The notes: generated from the sequence alone by a model not told the origin. 16,471 bases of DNA from Akkermansiaceae bacterium UBA2381 (GCA_002344215.1 DDSV01000035.1:1-16471); one strand, 5' to 3'. Counted from the stretch's first letter, positions 1 to 7,986 are shown. Numbers and translations: made by a program.

Positions 1-217
1 TGTGGCCTTCACCACCGATGTAGGCGATGACTTCCTGACCGTTTGTCAGCCTGACCTTGGCCACCTTCCGAAGCGCCGAGTTCGGCTTCTTGGGCGTACG
101 GGTATAAACCTGAAGACACACTCCGCGGCGTTGCGGGCAATCATCAAGCGCGGGGGACTTGGACTTCACGGGCTTATCCTGTCTCCCTTTGCGTACTAGC
201 TGGTTAATCGTGGGCAT
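1..217 (-). CDS. rpsL: 30S ribosomal protein S12, N-terminal part (runs off the left edge)
   Basis: S12 is a small-subunit ribosomal protein at the decoding centre. The reverse strand reads MPTINQLVRKG at the start, then CPQRRGVC, the near-invariant TPKKPNSALRK at residues 41-51, and QEVIAYIGGEGH at the window edge, an unmistakable S12 N-terminus. The 72 codons visible are a little over half the usual length of about 124. Lys43, the classic streptomycin-resistance position, is the wild-type lysine. The ATG at 217 is the canonical S12 start, and a GGAA lies about 7 nt upstream of it. In most bacteria rpsG, fusA or tuf follow, which would lie beyond the left edge; that is inference. The gene is separated from the upstream tRNA by about 310 bp holding a candidate promoter and a leader hairpin. 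Confidence 0.98.
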   Translation of the reverse strand, partial: MPTINQLVRKGRQDKPVKSKSPALDDCPQRRGVCLQVYTRTPKKPNSALRKVAKVRLTNGQEVIAYIGGEGH

Positions 218-301
218 AACGTTTCCGTCAGTTAATAAAAATTCTCGGCATCCTTCCTGCTTCGCTGCTGATAATCTGAAGGATTTCAGCCCAAACAAAG
301 A

Positions 302-331
302 CCCGCTCACAGGACGCCTATGCTGAGCGGG
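302..331 (-). promoter_or_regulatory. Stem-loop at the 5' end of the rpsL leader
   Basis: CCCGCTCA (302-309) and TGAGCGGG (324-331) form a perfect 8-bp stem with a 14-nt loop. Read on the minus strand the stem is followed by TCTTTGTTT, a moderately T-rich run. If the candidate promoter at 339-366 is used, transcription starts within a few bases of the base of this stem, so the rpsL mRNA would begin with a hairpin. It could be an attenuator or autoregulatory leader, an mRNA-stabilising 5' hairpin, or simply a terminator for transcription coming from the upstream tRNA. The stem is seen directly; the role is inferred. Confidence 0.5.
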
Positions 332-338
332 GGGCGGG

Positions 339-366
339 AATATAGGCGGACTTGTTGAGGCCGCAA
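339..366 (-). promoter_or_regulatory. Candidate sigma-70-type promoter for rpsL
   Basis: On the minus strand TTGCGG (366-361) and TATATT (344-339) are separated by 16 bp. TATATT matches the -10 consensus at five of six positions; the -35 element matches only at its first three bases. The start of transcription would fall near 332, giving a leader of about 115 nt. This is pattern matching only. Confidence 0.4.
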
Positions 367-528
367 CCGGAATTTATCTCAAATTTTCCGATATTGTTCG
401 AATTGCGCCCCGGAATTTAAAACCGCCGCGGGTGAGTCGCGGAAAAATCATGAAAAATGTGGGAATTTTCCAAATTTTCCCAGGGCCCTCGTTGGGTGCC
501 CGATTGGGCTGACCAATTCCCTTTGTAG

Positions 529-600
<72 letters not shown>

Positions 601-680
601 GTCCACAAAAGCGGTCCGTAAGGAACTTTTCCACGGCCAATTGTCAAGCTCTCGCTTCATCTATCTTCCGAATCGCACTT

Positions 681-1625
681 TCACAGCTTCACCCACTGAA
701 GTCCCCACGCAATCACCAGCGGTGCGGTGATCAGACTCACCAGGGAAGTGACGAGAACCACCTGAATCGCCATCTGGGTCTGCCCCCCGAAGAGTCTGAC
801 CAGAACGATGGGAAAAATCGCCGCCGGCATTGCCGCCTGAACCACAAGGAGACGCTTCAAGTCCGGTGAAACCGGAAGAAAGGCCGCCGCCGCGAGGATC
901 AGGGCAGCGTGCAGCCCGAGCCGGACAATGACACTGACGAGCCCGACCCGGAAGACATCGGTGAAAATGCCGTCCCGGAAAAAGCGTCCCATCGTCGCCC
1001 CGACCATGAAGATCGAGATCGGGACAGCACATCGCCCGAGCATCTCGACGGTGGTGGCAATGATTCCGGGAATATACTGATACCCCCCGGTGAAGTTGAG
1101 CATCAGTGCCGCCGCCACGGCGAGAAAGGGTCCGTTGAAGACCGCCTTGAGTCCGGCTTTCCCGTTCATGATCGTCAGCCCGACCGTCCACATGGCCACT
1201 TCGACACCGACGCCAAAGACAAAGACGAGCCCCGAGGGTCCGGCATTCCCGGGGAACAGTTCCACGAGGATGGGGAGCGGAATAAACCCGTAGTTCTGGA
1301 TGCCGGTGCTGATCGTAAACGTCCTCAGGCCGGTCCCGGTGCGCATTCCCCCCGCGAGTCCGCCCAGCCAGGCGAGAACGAGTCCTCCGACAATCAGGAT
1401 AAACCCCAGCCCGATCGCCCAGGCCGCCGATGAGATCGACTCGAGGGCGGGATTTCCAGGAATCAGGGAAAGGATCAGACAGGGCACGAGCAGATTCAGG
1501 ACGATCTTCATCATGCCCATTTCCGTCTCCTCGTTCAGCCACTTCTTTCGCTGAAATAGAAACCCGACCGCCACGACGAGGAACACCGGAAGCGTCGCGG
1601 ATAAGATGGTGCCGTAAGTGGGCAT
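681..1625 (-). CDS. AEC-family (auxin efflux carrier-type) permease
   Basis: The 314-residue product is almost entirely hydrophobic, with about ten predicted membrane segments. Its N-terminus, with LPVFLVVAVGFLFQRKKWL followed by a segment rich in Leu, Ile and Pro, is typical of the bacterial AEC family (PF03547), whose characterised members export or exchange organic acids such as malate and malonate. Length and topology match the family. The substrate cannot be told from sequence. It starts 6 nt after the stop of the upstream four-helix protein on the same strand, so the two are very likely co-transcribed. It ends about 80 bp before the tRNA gene. Confidence 0.85.
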   Translation of the reverse strand: MPTYGTILSATLPVFLVVAVGFLFQRKKWLNEETEMGMMKIVLNLLVPCLILSLIPGNPALESISSAAWAIGLGFILIVGGLVLAWLGGLAGGMRTGTGLRTFTISTGIQNYGFIPLPILVELFPGNAGPSGLVFVFGVGVEVAMWTVGLTIMNGKAGLKAVFNGPFLAVAAALMLNFTGGYQYIPGIIATTVEMLGRCAVPISIFMVGATMGRFFRDGIFTDVFRVGLVSVIVRLGLHAALILAAAAFLPVSPDLKRLLVVQAAMPAAIFPIVLVRLFGGQTQMAIQVVLVTSLVSLITAPLVIAWGLQWVKL

Positions 1626-1631
1626 GATCGC

Positions 1632-2057
1632 TTAGTTGCCCCCCCGTCTTTTGTCCTCCAGATACCCGCGCAGCATCAGGCCGAGGCCGCCGGCGATCAG
1701 CAGGATCATGATGAACAGATGCGTCGCCTTGACCGCGAAGAAAGGCCGGAAACGGCTCACAATTTCAAGTCCGAGAAAAACAACTCCCAGTCCGGTGAGG
1801 ATCCAAGCCCAGCGTTGTGAGGCATTAAAAAACAAGGCTAACACTCCCAGAAAAAGGGGAACAAAAAGGACGCCCATCGAGGCGGGTTCCACCCATCCGC
1901 CGGCACCCGTTCGACCAAGCGTATTGGTGATGAGGCCACCGTGTCCGGACGTGAAATGAACCGAGTCAAAAAACAACCAGACTCCCAGCGCCGAAAGAAC
2001 GACACCGACCAGAAATTTGACCTCACCGCCTGGGCTTCCGCCGGGTTCCAGTTTCAT
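1632..2057 (-). CDS. Small four-helix membrane protein, function unknown
   Basis: The product has 141 residues with four hydrophobic segments at roughly 13-30, 60-77, 83-101 and 112-130, and a basic C-terminus (EDKRRGGN). A glycine-rich loop containing HGGLITNTLGR lies between the first two segments. I do not recognise a named family. It lies between the secreted BamE-like repeat protein (48 bp upstream) and the AEC permease (6 bp downstream), and its tight spacing to the latter suggests a shared transcript. It could be an accessory to the permease, but nothing in the sequence shows that. Confidence 0.7.
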   Translation of the reverse strand: MKLEPGGSPGGEVKFLVGVVLSALGVWLFFDSVHFTSGHGGLITNTLGRTGAGGWVEPASMGVLFVPLFLGVLALFFNASQRWAWILTGLGVVFLGLEIVSRFRPFFAVKATHLFIMILLIAGGLGLMLRGYLEDKRRGGN

Positions 2058-2105
2058 GAATCTGCGAAAAGCAAAAAACCCCGGGGCTCAGGGCGAATCA
2101 GGCGC

Positions 2106-3128
2106 TCACTCGGCGGAGGCTCCGAAAAAGATCCGGCTCACTTTGCCGTCGGTGAAGGTGAAGACCATACCGCCGTAGATGGACCCGACGAGGTGGACAT
2201 CCTGCCCCTCGAAAAAACCTTCCGCTTCCTCGGCTTCGGTCCTGAACCCTGCATAGGCTTTTACCACCTCATCCTTGGGGCTTCCGATTCCGATTCCCTC
2301 GCCGGTCTTCAGCGTGGACGGGCCTTCAAGTGCGATGGAAAAAACGCTCTTTACTCCACCAGGCTGGTCCGAGACCATGTTGATCGTAAGGCCCGCCGCA
2401 GCATACGTCCAGGTTTGCACCGCCTGTCCGATCGCCTCCCAGACGACGTCTTCTCCCTTCGAAGGCACCCCGAGTTGGACTCCCTCGGCGACGGCTTTCA
2501 CCTCATCTTGAGAGGAACCAATCTTGAGCCCCCCGATGGTGCCGTCCGCCATGATATGAAGACCGGAAACGCTGACGGTAAGAATGGTCGCCGCAGGAGC
2601 ATAGCGGGTCGTTCGCATTTCGCCTTCCCCGTAGATTCCCGCCGTTCCGGCGTCATTGTTCAGCCGGAAAGTCATTCCGGGCGGCTCGTTGGAAAACTCG
2701 GCATATTCACGCGACTCGATCTCACTCACCATGATCCCCCTGACAGAACCATATTGCTTCTCCGCCTCACTCAGAACCATCCCGGGGTGAACACCCCCGG
2801 CGGTCTTGTAGTCCGCGCTCCAGACCTCGATGAATTCGACCGCGGCCTCCTCATTGATGGCGGCGGCCGGGTCCTCCTCCCCCGCATAGAGCGAGATCAG
2901 AGGAACCTCGCCCAGGCTGACCTGCACCAGGGCAATACCTTCACCATCACTGGTGCGACTGATCGTTGCGGGCTTCACGGCCTCACGGACCTGGGCGATG
3001 GTCATCCCGAGTTTGACCACACCGGCCGAGTCAGCAGTGATGAGACGGTCTGCCGGAATCTCTTGAGCGGCAGCGGAGAGGACCGTCAGGCAGGCAAGGG
3101 CAAGAAAAGTCGGAGCAGTGATCTTCAT
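2106..3128 (-). CDS. Secreted protein with four BamE/SmpA-like motifs
   Basis: The 340-residue product begins with a clear Sec signal peptide (residues 1-21, cleavage likely after SAAA). The mature part repeats a short motif four times: KLGMTIAQVREAV near 39-51, HPGMVLSEAEKQYG near 114-127, LKIGSSQDEVKAV near 201-213 and GIGSPKDEVVKAY near 279-292. Each has the form of Gly, a small residue, a turn, then an amphipathic helix, and is followed by beta-rich sequence. This resembles the helix-turn entry of the BamE/SmpA fold used in outer-membrane assembly and in beta-lactamase inhibitor proteins. The family assignment is inference; secretion is well supported. No lipobox cysteine is present, so it is probably soluble and periplasmic. 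Confidence 0.75.
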   Translation of the reverse strand: MKITAPTFLALACLTVLSAAAQEIPADRLITADSAGVVKLGMTIAQVREAVKPATISRTSDGEGIALVQVSLGEVPLISLYAGEEDPAAAINEEAAVEFIEVWSADYKTAGGVHPGMVLSEAEKQYGSVRGIMVSEIESREYAEFSNEPPGMTFRLNNDAGTAGIYGEGEMRTTRYAPAATILTVSVSGLHIMADGTIGGLKIGSSQDEVKAVAEGVQLGVPSKGEDVVWEAIGQAVQTWTYAAAGLTINMVSDQPGGVKSVFSIALEGPSTLKTGEGIGIGSPKDEVVKAYAGFRTEAEEAEGFFEGQDVHLVGSIYGGMVFTFTDGKVSRIFFGASAE

Positions 3129-3208
3129 TTGTTAAACAGTAGAGAGCCACTCCCGGAAGTAAAGCCCGGGCCTCGCTTCGCGGCGAATTCTCCCGGCCTC
3201 ATCCCGGC

Positions 3209-4702
3209 TTAAAGCGACACCATTTCGCTCCAGATCCGGACGATCTTCGACTTCACCGAACTGAGATCAGCGGTGTAATTGTTGATGAAAAGAGCGAAGG
3301 CATACCGCTTTCCCGAGCGGGTGTTGACATACCCGGAATAGTTGCGAATCCGGTCGAGCGTCCCGCTTTTGGCACGGACCCGCCCCTCGGCGGCTGAGCC
3401 CCCGCCGATACTGCGCAGCGTTCCCGACTGTCCCGCTGTCGGGAGTGAAGCGTAGAACGCATCAAAATGTTCTCCTTTCGTCGCGTGGTAGAGCATCAGG
3501 GCCATTTGCCGGGGAGTCACCGTGTTCGCCCGGGAAAGCCCGCACCCGTCGCCCATGTAAAAGCCGGTCATGTCGACTCCTTTCGCGGCCCAGTGTGCCT
3601 GTGTCACCGCCGCCGCGTCGGCGGTGGTGCCCTTTTTCCCCGCTCCTATTCCGATGGCCCGATGTAGGCACTCCGCCCGCAGGTTATCTGACTTGAAGTT
3701 CGTCACCACAAGGATGCTGCCGAGAGTCTCCGAAGACTGTTCATGAATCTTTTTCCGCGCCGGAAGCTCTCTTCCCGCGATGCCCATCAGTCTATCGGTT
3801 GTCGCTTCGCCGGACACGGCGATTCCGTTTTTGACGAGATACTCGCTGAAGGTTCTTGCACAAAAATAGGCCGGATCGGGGAGCGACCCTTTGATGGTGA
3901 AGGACCCGCTTCCCGCCGGGACCGTCCCCCGGAGATAATAGAGTTTCCCGTAGGGGTCTCCATAGATGTATCCCTTGTCACCCGAACCCGATGACCCGAC
4001 CCGCATTTCGTTGATAAACTCAACCCCGGGGAGTTTCGGATCGGTTCCGGTAAAGGGAGCCAGGGCCCCGACCGAGGGAGTCCGGAAGGAGCAATAATAG
4101 AAGTTCTGGCGAATCGTCAGGCCGCAGGCTCCGGCCCCGTAGTAGTTCCCCATGTCATTCCACTGCCAGGTGTCGGGAACGAGGGCGGTGCCGAAAATCG
4201 AGGCATCACCGACGACGGACCCTTCGACCTGTTTGATCCCTGCCTCCGCCAGTGCCGACTTCCAGGTCGAAAACAACTCCGCCGTCGACGAGGCCCCGAG
4301 GGTGGGATCTCCCCCGCCCCGGATCACGACATCCCCCTTGAGGGTTCCGTCCTCTCCAAGTTCCCCCGTCGTCTGCAACTCCGTCACAAAACGATACTCA
4401 GGCCCGAGGATCTCATTGGCCGTGGCCGTCGTGAAGACTTTCATCGTCGAGGCCGGCACCATCCCGATGTCTGTTTGGTACCCGGCGGCAGCAGCGGGTT
4501 CCTCGTCCACGGGAATCAGGCAGAAACCGACGAGTGCCGTCTTCAGCCCGGACTCCCCCGCGATCTTTTCGACGGAGGCGACCACCTCTTCCACCGTCCC
4601 CGCGAGCACGGAAAACGGCGAGAGGACCAGCAGGAGACTCAGAACGAGCGCCCGGGTGAACGGTCCGGACAGGGCGCGATTACCGGAACAGTCTCGGGAC
4701 AA
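3209..4702 (-). CDS. dacB: D-alanyl-D-alanine carboxypeptidase/endopeptidase (PBP4, peptidase family S13)
   Basis: This is a periplasmic serine D,D-peptidase that trims or opens cross-linked peptidoglycan. All three penicillin-binding motifs are present: STMK (nucleophile Ser and Lys), SDN in FKSDNLRAE, and KSGT in RAKSGTLDRIRNYSGYV. The large insertion between the first and second motifs and the total length match PBP4/DacB. The start is uncertain. The reading frame is open back to an ATG at 4765, which would overlap the esterase gene by about 86 bp and put a 38-residue tail before the signal peptide. I chose the TTG at 4702, which gives 497 residues, a shorter overlap and a normal signal sequence (ALVLSLLLVLSPFSVLAG). 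The motif-bearing part is unaffected by that choice. Confidence 0.93.
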   Translation of the reverse strand: MSRDCSGNRALSGPFTRALVLSLLLVLSPFSVLAGTVEEVVASVEKIAGESGLKTALVGFCLIPVDEEPAAAAGYQTDIGMVPASTMKVFTTATANEILGPEYRFVTELQTTGELGEDGTLKGDVVIRGGGDPTLGASSTAELFSTWKSALAEAGIKQVEGSVVGDASIFGTALVPDTWQWNDMGNYYGAGACGLTIRQNFYYCSFRTPSVGALAPFTGTDPKLPGVEFINEMRVGSSGSGDKGYIYGDPYGKLYYLRGTVPAGSGSFTIKGSLPDPAYFCARTFSEYLVKNGIAVSGEATTDRLMGIAGRELPARKKIHEQSSETLGSILVVTNFKSDNLRAECLHRAIGIGAGKKGTTADAAAVTQAHWAAKGVDMTGFYMGDGCGLSRANTVTPRQMALMLYHATKGEHFDAFYASLPTAGQSGTLRSIGGGSAAEGRVRAKSGTLDRIRNYSGYVNTRSGKRYAFALFINNYTADLSSVKSKIVRIWSEMVSL

Positions 4703-5780
4703 ATTCAGCGAGGTATCCCCGCCAGACCGGCCAGCTGTGATCACCCTCGGTGAGATGCCATTCATGAGTGACCGTTTTCTCCTTCAGCAGAGCCGTCAAC
4801 TTCTCGTTTTCGCTGAGCAGAAAATCGTCTTTGCCGCAGGCGATCCAGAGCAGCTTCAGCTTTTCATTCGTTCCGGCCGCATCCGCGAGCGCGGCGTCGA
4901 TCGCATTTTCAGGAACGGCAGCACTGAAGGAACCGATCCAGCTGAAGGTATCAAGTTCGTTCAACCCGATCGTGAGGGCATGCAGCCCGCCCATTGAAAG
5001 CCCGGCAATGGCCCGATTTTCCCGACCCGGCTTGACCCGGTAGAGCTTCTCCACCATCGGCAGACTGGCCTCAAGAAGGTCGCGACGAAGTTCCTCCGTA
5101 TTCGCCGTCGAGCGACCGTCGCCGTAGGATTCCGGGATGGGATGACCGTCGAGCATCACCACGATCATCGGCACGGCCTTGCCCTCTGCGATGAGGTTGT
5201 CGAGGATCCAGTGCGCTTTGCCGTGGGCGACCCAGGTCGCGTAGGAATCACTGTGCCCGTGTTGAAGGACCAGGAGGGGGTAGTCCTCCGTTCCCGACTC
5301 ATACCCCGGCGGAGTATAGACCTGAAACTCCCGGAATCGGTTGATAGGCGCACACTGATGCGCGTGGGAGTGCACCGTCCCGTGCGGCACCTCACGGAAA
5401 TCATAAATCGCGTCGCCTTTGAGGTGGAGAATGCTCGTGTTCGGTGAGCGCTGCGGTTTCATCGCCGGATTGCCCGGATCGAGCATCTTCACTCCGTCGA
5501 CCGTGAAACTGTATTCGTAGATCCCCGGGGCGACCGCCTCCAGCGTTCCGGACCAGAGCCCCTCGTCGTCACGGGTCAGCGGTAAATTGCCCTTCACCAT
5601 CTGGCCCGAAACCGAGACTTCCTTAGCGGTCGGTGCCTTGATCTGGAAAGTAACCCCTCCATCCGCTTTAAAAATAGGCGACACCACCGGCTTCGGGCGC
5701 GGCGGACGCTTCTCTTCGGCAGGGGCGGGAAGGACGGAAAAGACCGTGACAAGAGCCACGAAGAAGCGAAACCGGTTCAT
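4680..5780 (-). CDS. Secreted alpha/beta-hydrolase esterase (CE1/esterase D type) with N-terminal beta-sandwich domain
   Basis: The 366-residue product has a Sec signal peptide (1-21). Residues about 35-120 look like an early-set or CBM48-like beta sandwich (TFQIKAPTAKEVSVSGQM, then GIYEYSFTVDG). An alpha/beta-hydrolase domain follows from about 150. The nucleophile elbow is GLSMGG with Ser262; Asp318 or Asp319 in ACGKDDF and His348 in EGDHSW complete the likely triad. LQHGHSDSYATW supplies the oxyanion region. Known relatives include feruloyl and acetylxylan esterases and other CE1 enzymes; the N-terminal domain plus hydrolase is common in polysaccharide-degrading bacteria. The natural ester is unknown. 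The gene overlaps the DacB gene at its 3' end and follows the SHD1 protein by 24 bp. Confidence 0.88.
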   Translation of the reverse strand: MNRFRFFVALVTVFSVLPAPAEEKRPPRPKPVVSPIFKADGGVTFQIKAPTAKEVSVSGQMVKGNLPLTRDDEGLWSGTLEAVAPGIYEYSFTVDGVKMLDPGNPAMKPQRSPNTSILHLKGDAIYDFREVPHGTVHSHAHQCAPINRFREFQVYTPPGYESGTEDYPLLVLQHGHSDSYATWVAHGKAHWILDNLIAEGKAVPMIVVMLDGHPIPESYGDGRSTANTEELRRDLLEASLPMVEKLYRVKPGRENRAIAGLSMGGLHALTIGLNELDTFSWIGSFSAAVPENAIDAALADAAGTNEKLKLLWIACGKDDFLLSENEKLTALLKEKTVTHEWHLTEGDHSWPVWRGYLAEFVPRLFR

Positions 5781-5804
5781 CAGTCAGCGAATCCGATCCG
5801 GATC

Positions 5805-6737
5805 TCAGGGAGCCGCGGGGGCGGCAGGGGCCGGAGCGGCTTTCGCGGCGCGAACCGAAAAATCATCGTAGTGAACGTCGTTCGCGTAGGTGGAGAGGCT
5901 CACCACAGACTTGGTGGGATGGGCCACGCCTTCCGATTGCATCTTAGCGATCTCGTAGCCGTTCACCGAGACCGTGACGAGGTCACCCTTGGTCTTGATC
6001 ACGAGGGTGTGCCAGGTTTCACGCTTCAGATCGATCGTAAAATTGACGGTCTTCTTGGCGAGCATTTCCTTGGTTGCGTCGTCGAGCTCAGCGCCTCCTT
6101 TACGCTTTTCGTAGATCGTGTTTTCGAAGGCCCCGGTTTTTGCGTCAGAGATGTTTCCCCCCGTCGGACTGATGAAGACGCTGCAGATGTGTCCGGCGTG
6201 AGAACCGGTGTAGTCCTTGTCGTCCATCCAGACGTTGAAGCGTTCCGCCTCTTCACCCGCAAAATTGAATTTCACCGAGATCTCCAGGTCCTGGCGACCC
6301 TCGAACTTTACCGAATCACACCCGGCATGATCCTTCACGTCGATGGATCGACCGATCAGCACGCCCCCTTTGAGAATACTCTCGCTCTTGTAATGTCCCC
6401 ATTCCTTTCCGAAATCGGCGGCCGTGAAGTCATCGGTGAACATCACTTCGGTGTACTCGCTCGCCGCGTCGCCCTCCTTTTTCTCATCCGCCCCGAGCGC
6501 CGGTTTTGACGACTGCTCCGCGAGCCAGGCCTGGTCTTCGGCGGACAGCGTGTTGACCGGGACTTCGACAGTCTTGCGGTTGAACAAGAGCCGGACCTTG
6601 CCGTCCTTCACGTCGATCAGTTCGGCTTCGATCTTCTTACCCTGAAGGTTGGTGAAGGTGCGACTCTCGCGGGCGTCGCTGGAAAGCGAAGAAAGCAGGA
6701 CAAGAAGACAGCCGGTGAAAAAGGATGGGATTTTCAT
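5805..6737 (-). CDS. Secreted SHD1-domain protein with a C-terminal LamG-like domain
   Basis: From the ATG at 6737 the product has 310 residues. It has a signal peptide (about 1-22) and then an SHD1-like module at about 25-74, recognisable by RTFTNLQGKKIEAELIDV, VRLLF, VPVNTLSAEDQAWL. After a charged linker (about 78-95) comes a beta-rich domain of about 200 residues (FTDDFTAADFGKEWGHY to VHYDDFSV) resembling the concanavalin-like or DUF1080 fold. The tail is Ala/Pro-rich. SHD1 modules in exported proteins are characteristic of Verrucomicrobia and Planctomycetes, and the second domain often occurs in sugar-active enzymes; binding or hydrolysis is inference. An earlier in-frame ATG at 6767 is less likely because it adds ten residues before the signal peptide. 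Confidence 0.85.
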   Translation of the reverse strand: MKIPSFFTGCLLVLLSSLSSDARESRTFTNLQGKKIEAELIDVKDGKVRLLFNRKTVEVPVNTLSAEDQAWLAEQSSKPALGADEKKEGDAASEYTEVMFTDDFTAADFGKEWGHYKSESILKGGVLIGRSIDVKDHAGCDSVKFEGRQDLEISVKFNFAGEEAERFNVWMDDKDYTGSHAGHICSVFISPTGGNISDAKTGAFENTIYEKRKGGAELDDATKEMLAKKTVNFTIDLKRETWHTLVIKTKGDLVTVSVNGYEIAKMQSEGVAHPTKSVVSLSTYANDVHYDDFSVRAAKAAPAPAAPAAP

Positions 6738-6824
6738 TTGAGGGAGGATTATCAGACTCCGGAGCAACTCAGGTCAATCCTAAATTCGCCGCCACCCACA
6801 AAGACCAACGACCCTCAGTGCGCT

Positions 6825-7649
6825 TCAGTCCCGTCCAAAAAGGTTGAACAGCCCCTTGGCGCGCTTCCTCGGAAAGGTGGCCTCAAGCGCTTTTACCACC
6901 GCGTGGGCGATCAGATCCTGGTAGGCCGGATCCTGCACGAGCAACTCCTCTTCCCGATGAAGAATCACCCCGCACTCCAGGAGGATGGCCGGCATCTTCG
7001 CCGCTTTCAGGACGACGAGGTCGGTGAATTCATACACTCCGGTCCGCTCATCGAGGAGGGGCCGGTTCTCCCCCTGAATCGGCTCGGCATGATGCAGGGT
7101 CGGCTTTAACCCCGACTCCAGCATCGCCGCCCCTACCGCCCGGGCGAGACGCTGGCTCACCTCGGCCTGGGGATTGAGGCTGGAGGTAAACACGCCGTAG
7201 CCGCGGAAATCATCCGCATACTGCCGCTCGACTCCCTCGTGAATCCACGTTTTGAGATACTTGTCGTTCACCGCGTCGTGGTGAATCGCAATGAAACACT
7301 CGGCTTTCTCCCGCTCCGCCGCCTCGGCCCGCTCGGGCAGTCCCTTGATCGCCCCGTCTCCATTGATGAGGATGACATGGGCTCCCGCTTTTTTCAGGAC
7401 AGTGCTGATGACCCGGGCAGTCTCGAAATTGAAGAGAAACTCTCCGCGACCCCTCGCGCTCGTGGCCCCGGGAGAGAGCCGACTGTGGCCGACATCGAGT
7501 GCGACGCGCAGGCCGTTGAGCGGTTTTCCGGAGAACTCGTATTTCTTCCAACCCGATGTCCGTTCAGGAACCACATCCGCCTCGACCTGACCGGCCGCAA
7601 AACCAAGGAGCGAGAGACAGAGAAAAAGGCGGGCAAAAGCGGCAAGCAT
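6825..7649 (-). CDS. N-acetylmuramoyl-L-alanine amidase (amidase_3, zinc-dependent)
   Basis: The enzyme cleaves the bond between MurNAc and the stem peptide of peptidoglycan. From the ATG at 7649 the product has 274 residues: a signal peptide (1-20), a short strand-rich lead, and an amidase_3 domain from about residue 46. The zinc ligands are visible as His55 in LDVGHS, Glu76 in FNFE and His123 or His124 in IAIHHD; Glu225 in AILLECGVI is the catalytic glutamate position. It lacks the AMIN localisation domain found in AmiC and LytM-type partners. The frame is open further upstream to 7814, but that would overlap the divergent gene and bury the signal peptide. Its company with a PBP4-type peptidase on the same strand suggests a cell-wall remodelling group. 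Confidence 0.93.
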   Translation of the reverse strand: MLAAFARLFLCLSLLGFAAGQVEADVVPERTSGWKKYEFSGKPLNGLRVALDVGHSRLSPGATSARGRGEFLFNFETARVISTVLKKAGAHVILINGDGAIKGLPERAEAAEREKAECFIAIHHDAVNDKYLKTWIHEGVERQYADDFRGYGVFTSSLNPQAEVSQRLARAVGAAMLESGLKPTLHHAEPIQGENRPLLDERTGVYEFTDLVVLKAAKMPAILLECGVILHREEELLVQDPAYQDLIAHAVVKALEATFPRKRAKGLFNLFGRD

Positions 7650-7707
7650 GATTGATACCGTCGCCGCGAGCCCTACACTATTCAAGCCCTGCCTCCATGG
7701 ATCACCG

Positions 7708-7935
7708 ATGAAGGAACTCATCAATACCCCCTGCCACCACCGACTTCTGGAATCCAACGAGGGACGACTCCTCCTCGAAGTGGAATGCGGCACCACTGCC
7801 GTCTTTCTCCTCACGATTGAGTTGAACGAAGAGGAACGACGGAACTTTGAGGAAAAGGGCGCGGGTTATATTCAAGATCTCGCCTACCGGGTTCAGGATA
7901 ATCCGGATGGTTATATCGGGCGCCGGATCTCTTAA
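7708..7935 (+). CDS. Small hypothetical protein (75 residues)
   Basis: From the ATG at 7708 the product is MKELINTPCHHRLLESNEG and so on, an acidic soluble protein with a predicted beta segment (RLLLEVECG, AVFLLTIEL) and a charged helix (NEEERRNFEEKG). It has no signal or membrane segment and I do not recognise the family. It is divergent from the amidase gene, with about 58 bp between the two starts. A start at 7648 is possible but would overlap the amidase start and adds poor-looking sequence. A terminator-like hairpin follows 25 bp after the stop, supporting a real transcript end. Confidence 0.65.
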   Translation: MKELINTPCHHRLLESNEGRLLLEVECGTTAVFLLTIELNEEERRNFEEKGAGYIQDLAYRVQDNPDGYIGRRIS

Positions 7936-7960
7936 TGGACTGACCCGAATGGCACGGTGT

Positions 7961-7986
7961 AAAGGGGCCTCGTCGTTACCCCTTTT
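7961..7986 (+). terminator. Candidate Rho-independent terminator after the 75-residue gene
   Basis: AAAGGGG (7961-7967) pairs with CCCCTTT (7979-7985) across an 11-nt loop, with a short T-run at the end of the stem. It lies just inside the left end of the inverted-repeat element at 7944-8196, so the element may itself supply the terminator. The T-tract is short. Confidence 0.45.

Larger units (their letters stand above)
218..528. other. Intergenic region between rpsL and the tRNA gene
   Basis: I see no protein-coding gene in these roughly 310 bases. Apart from the promoter and hairpin listed separately, the stretch has an AT-rich part around 400-480 with poly-A and poly-T runs, and a GC-rich imperfect hairpin near 482-505 just after the tRNA in the minus direction that lacks a T-tract. 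It is probably 5' regulatory sequence of rpsL plus the trailer of the tRNA transcript. Confidence 0.5.

Noticed and set aside
461..481. AT-rich near-palindrome downstream of the tRNA
   Set aside because: Only about five outer base pairs match (GGGAA/TTCCC); the centre does not pair, so a terminator call is not supported.
661..1542. 293-codon minus-strand frame
   Set aside because: It is an out-of-frame shadow of the AEC permease, rich in Arg, Gly and Asp with no membrane helices.
3129..3208. Possible terminator between dacB and the BamE-like gene
   Set aside because: AAGCCGGG and CCCGGGCTT nearly pair but with an offset base and a long spacer, and the T-run is short.
1941..3212. 423-codon plus-strand frame
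   Set aside because: It lies antisense to the secreted BamE-like protein, has low-complexity Arg/Asp/Gly-rich composition and no signal or motif; the opposite strand has a signal peptide and repeated motifs.
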